In this document: piece after piece, positions 6,635 to 7,877 of the stretch
Position numbering within the stretch: position 1 is the first letter of the stretch
Layout of the letters: each line of letters begins with the position of its first letter
Assembly (NCBI GenBank): GCA_046756405.1
Contig: JBHHWH010000097.1
Span: 1 to 7,877 of the forward strand
DNA: 7,877 nucleotides
Direction: 5' to 3'
Source of the DNA: JBHHWH01 sp046756405
GTDB lineage: Bacteria > Actinomycetota > Acidimicrobiia > Spongiisociales > ZC4RG35
Notes under the pieces: generated by a model
What the model saw: the letters and a program-made list of their open reading frames with translations, nothing else
What the model was told of the DNA's origin: nothing
The model's database searches: none
Position numbers and translations under genes: made by a program

Positions 6635-7357
6635 AACCCCGAAGCCAACGGAGAGGGTCCGGCCCTCGATCCCGAGGGCGGTTCTCGAACCGATCAGCGA
6701 GCCCACTACTCCGCCCAAACCGGCGAGCAGACCGTCCCCGAGCTGAACCCGCTCGTTGCGCCGGTTCACCACGGTGCCGGAGATCGAGGTGAACACGATG
6801 GCCAGCAGAGAGGTTCCTTGGGCCTGGTGCTGGGTGAGGCCGAGTAGGAGCACGGCGGAAGGAACGATCACCACTCCCCCACCTATACCGGCCAAACCGG
6901 CGAAAAACCCGGCTACAAGACCGATTCCGAGGGCGATCAGCACCTGGAGGAAGTCGCCGTAGGTGGTCGACCCGGGAAGAGGGCTTCCTCCGCCGATCAT
7001 CCGTGCCGCCGCCACCAGCAGCACGATGGCGAACACGATGGTCAACGCCCGGGCGCTGATCCGGTGCATGACCGTGGCCCCGATCGCCGAACCGAGGATT
7101 CCGCCGATGCCTACCGTCACACCGACGACAACGTCTATTTCCCCGGACACCCCGAACGAGACCGCTCCCATCGCCGCGATAAGGACGATGGCAGCCAGGG
7201 AAGTGGCGTGGGCCCGGTGGCGGTCGAGCCCAGCGAGAATGAGAAGCGGGACCAAAACGATGCCTCCGCCGACTCCCAAGCCGCCTCCCACCAGGCCGGC
7301 AGCGAGGCCTATGAGCACGAGTTTCCACCAGGCGACAGCGGGAGTTTCGCTCATCAT
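6575..7357 (-). CDS. TSUP family permease (TauE/SafE-type)
   Basis: This 260-residue inner-membrane protein has the two-repeat layout of the TSUP (TauE/SafE, formerly DUF81) family. Repeat one contains 'GGGLGVGGGIVLVPLL' (24-39) followed by 'HRAHATSLAAIV' (47-58). Repeat two contains 'FFAGLAGIGGGVVIVP' (151-166) and 'HQAQGTSLLAIVFTSISG' (177-194). About seven to eight helices are expected. The family moves organosulfur anions, sulfite or sulfonates in some members, but the substrate of this one is unknown. Two ATGs are adjacent; the second (7354) has better spacing to the AAGG of 'AAGGTGGG' upstream, so a start at 7354 is likely and costs one residue. It is divergent from the nicotinamidase-like gene and its 3' end runs into the small membrane protein gene. 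Confidence 0.93.
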   Translation of the reverse strand: MMSETPAVAWWKLVLIGLAAGLVGGGLGVGGGIVLVPLLILAGLDRHRAHATSLAAIVLIAAMGAVSFGVSGEIDVVVGVTVGIGGILGSAIGATVMHRISARALTIVFAIVLLVAAARMIGGGSPLPGSTTYGDFLQVLIALGIGLVAGFFAGLAGIGGGVVIVPSAVLLLGLTQHQAQGTSLLAIVFTSISGTVVNRRNERVQLGDGLLAGLGGVVGSLIGSRTALGIEGRTLSVGFGVLLLFVAVRSLYRTLRVRTA

Positions 7358-7424
7358 CCCACCTTAGGGTTTTCGGGAACCGCCTACGCGCACCCTCACT
7401 CCAGAGTGCAGTACCTTTCAGGTC
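7358..7424. promoter_or_regulatory. divergent promoter region with operator-like inverted repeat
   Basis: This 67-bp gap separates the TSUP permease and nicotinamidase-like starts. It contains an inverted repeat, CACTC-CA-GAGTG at 7397-7408, which is operator-like in size and position. On the plus strand TACCTT at 7412-7417 fits a TAnnnT -10 box and lies 7 bases before the ATG at 7425, again without a good ribosome binding site. On the minus strand an AAGGTGGG ribosome binding site serves the permease. Regulation by a repressor is inferred from the repeat alone. Confidence 0.4.
7397..7408. repeat. inverted repeat CACTC-N2-GAGTG
   Basis: The five-base arms are perfect with a two-base centre, in the middle of the divergent gap and upstream of the candidate -10 box at 7412-7417. 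A site of this kind could bind a dimeric regulator acting on both genes. It could also be chance; no second copy was noticed in the window. Confidence 0.35.
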
Positions 7425-7877
7425 ATGGAATTCGATGCTGCAACCGCATTGATCGTGGTCGATGTTCAGAACGACTTCGCCGACCCGTCTGGAAGCCTCT
7501 ATGTCTCCGGCGGCGAGGGGGTCATTCCCTTCATCAACGACCGGATCCGGGAAGCGCACAACGCTGGCGCCACCATCGTCTACACCCAGGACTGGCATCC
7601 CGAGTCGACTCCGCATTTCGAAAAGGATGGCGGGATCTGGCCGGTGCACTGTGTCGGTGGCACCAAGGGTGCGGACTTCCACCCGGATCTGGAAGTGGTC
7701 GAAGACGCCCTGTTCATCAAGAAGGGCACCGGCGGTGAAGATGGCTACTCCGCCTTCAACGTCCGGGATCCCCAGACCGGGGAAGAGTCCTCCACCGGAT
7801 TGGCCGACCAACTCCGAGGACGGGGCGTCCGCCGGGTCGTCGTGGCGCATCGCGGGGCAGCCCAGCGCCTGGCTCCA
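7425..7877 (+). CDS. nicotinamidase/isochorismatase-like hydrolase, partial at window end
   Basis: The first 151 codons are present and the frame runs off the window. The protein matches nicotinamidases, which deamidate nicotinamide to nicotinate in NAD salvage. Seen are the catalytic Asp13 in 'VVDVQNDF'; metal ligands Asp56 and His58 in 'TQDWHPE', His64 in 'PHF' and His75 in 'WPVHCV'; and Lys100 in 'FIKKGT', followed by 'DGYSAF'. The expected next block after strand 'GVRRVVV' (134-140), the 'GxATDxCV' region with the catalytic Cys near 148, is not there: residues 141-151 read AHRGAAQRLAP. None of the three plus-strand frames of that stretch contains a Cys codon. So either this is an unusual family member, or the last ~33 bases are from a misassembled or low-quality end. 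Start ATG at 7425 has only a weak AGG upstream and may be leaderless. Confidence 0.85.
   Translation, partial: MEFDAATALIVVDVQNDFADPSGSLYVSGGEGVIPFINDRIREAHNAGATIVYTQDWHPESTPHFEKDGGIWPVHCVGGTKGADFHPDLEVVEDALFIKKGTGGEDGYSAFNVRDPQTGEESSTGLADQLRGRGVRRVVVAHRGAAQRLAP

Noticed and set aside
6549..7850. 433-codon open frame on the minus strand across the TSUP permease and nicotinamidase-like gene
   Set aside because: Its translation is Arg/Gly/His-rich in the permease region, typical of an out-of-frame reading, and it covers two genes with clear family motifs in other frames.

Overview
The window is GC-rich and densely packed, with gene families typical of high-GC Gram-positive bacteria: PspC-domain and LiaF-like membrane proteins, a PspC-type histidine kinase with a LuxR-family regulator, and short or overlapping gene junctions. 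An actinobacterium is the best guess, possibly of an environmental lineage such as Acidimicrobiia. The lineage is inferred from gene content and base composition only, because no rRNA or tRNA gene is present. I see no mobile element, CRISPR array, tRNA or rRNA.

Layout, left to right. (1) At 43-699 (+) lies an unrecognised polytopic membrane protein. It converges on, and overlaps by 34 bp, a DUF547-family protein at 666-1439 (-). (2) A small LiaF-like membrane-anchored protein at 1493-1951 (+) is joined by a one-base TGATG overlap to a metal-dependent amidohydrolase of the imidazolonepropionase/prolidase-like group at 1951-3183 (+). (3) At 3232-5117 (-) is a two-component pair. The sensor kinase has an N-terminal PspC domain and overlaps its NarL/LuxR-type response regulator by 4 bp. 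(4) Divergent from the kinase is a PspC plus LiaF-like protein at 5153-6355 (+), followed 12 bp later by an 88-residue two-helix membrane protein at 6368-6634 (+). (5) A TauE/SafE-type (TSUP) permease at 6575-7357 (-) overlaps the 88-residue gene tail to tail by 60 bp. It is divergent from a nicotinamidase-like gene that starts at 7425 (+) and runs off the window.

The centre (3232-6634) reads as one cell-envelope stress module of the LiaFSR/PspC kind. The kinase and its divergent neighbour share the same membrane front end, a PspC domain followed by two-helix units. They differ in output: a kinase core in one, a LiaF-like beta domain in the other. The free-standing LiaF-like protein at 1493 carries a third relative of that output domain. 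This functional link is an inference from domain content and gene order.

Two things deserve attention. One is the repeated reuse of PspC and LiaF-type modules across four proteins. The other is the nicotinamidase-like reading frame, which matches its family well until about residue 140 and then loses the expected catalytic-cysteine segment just before the window ends.
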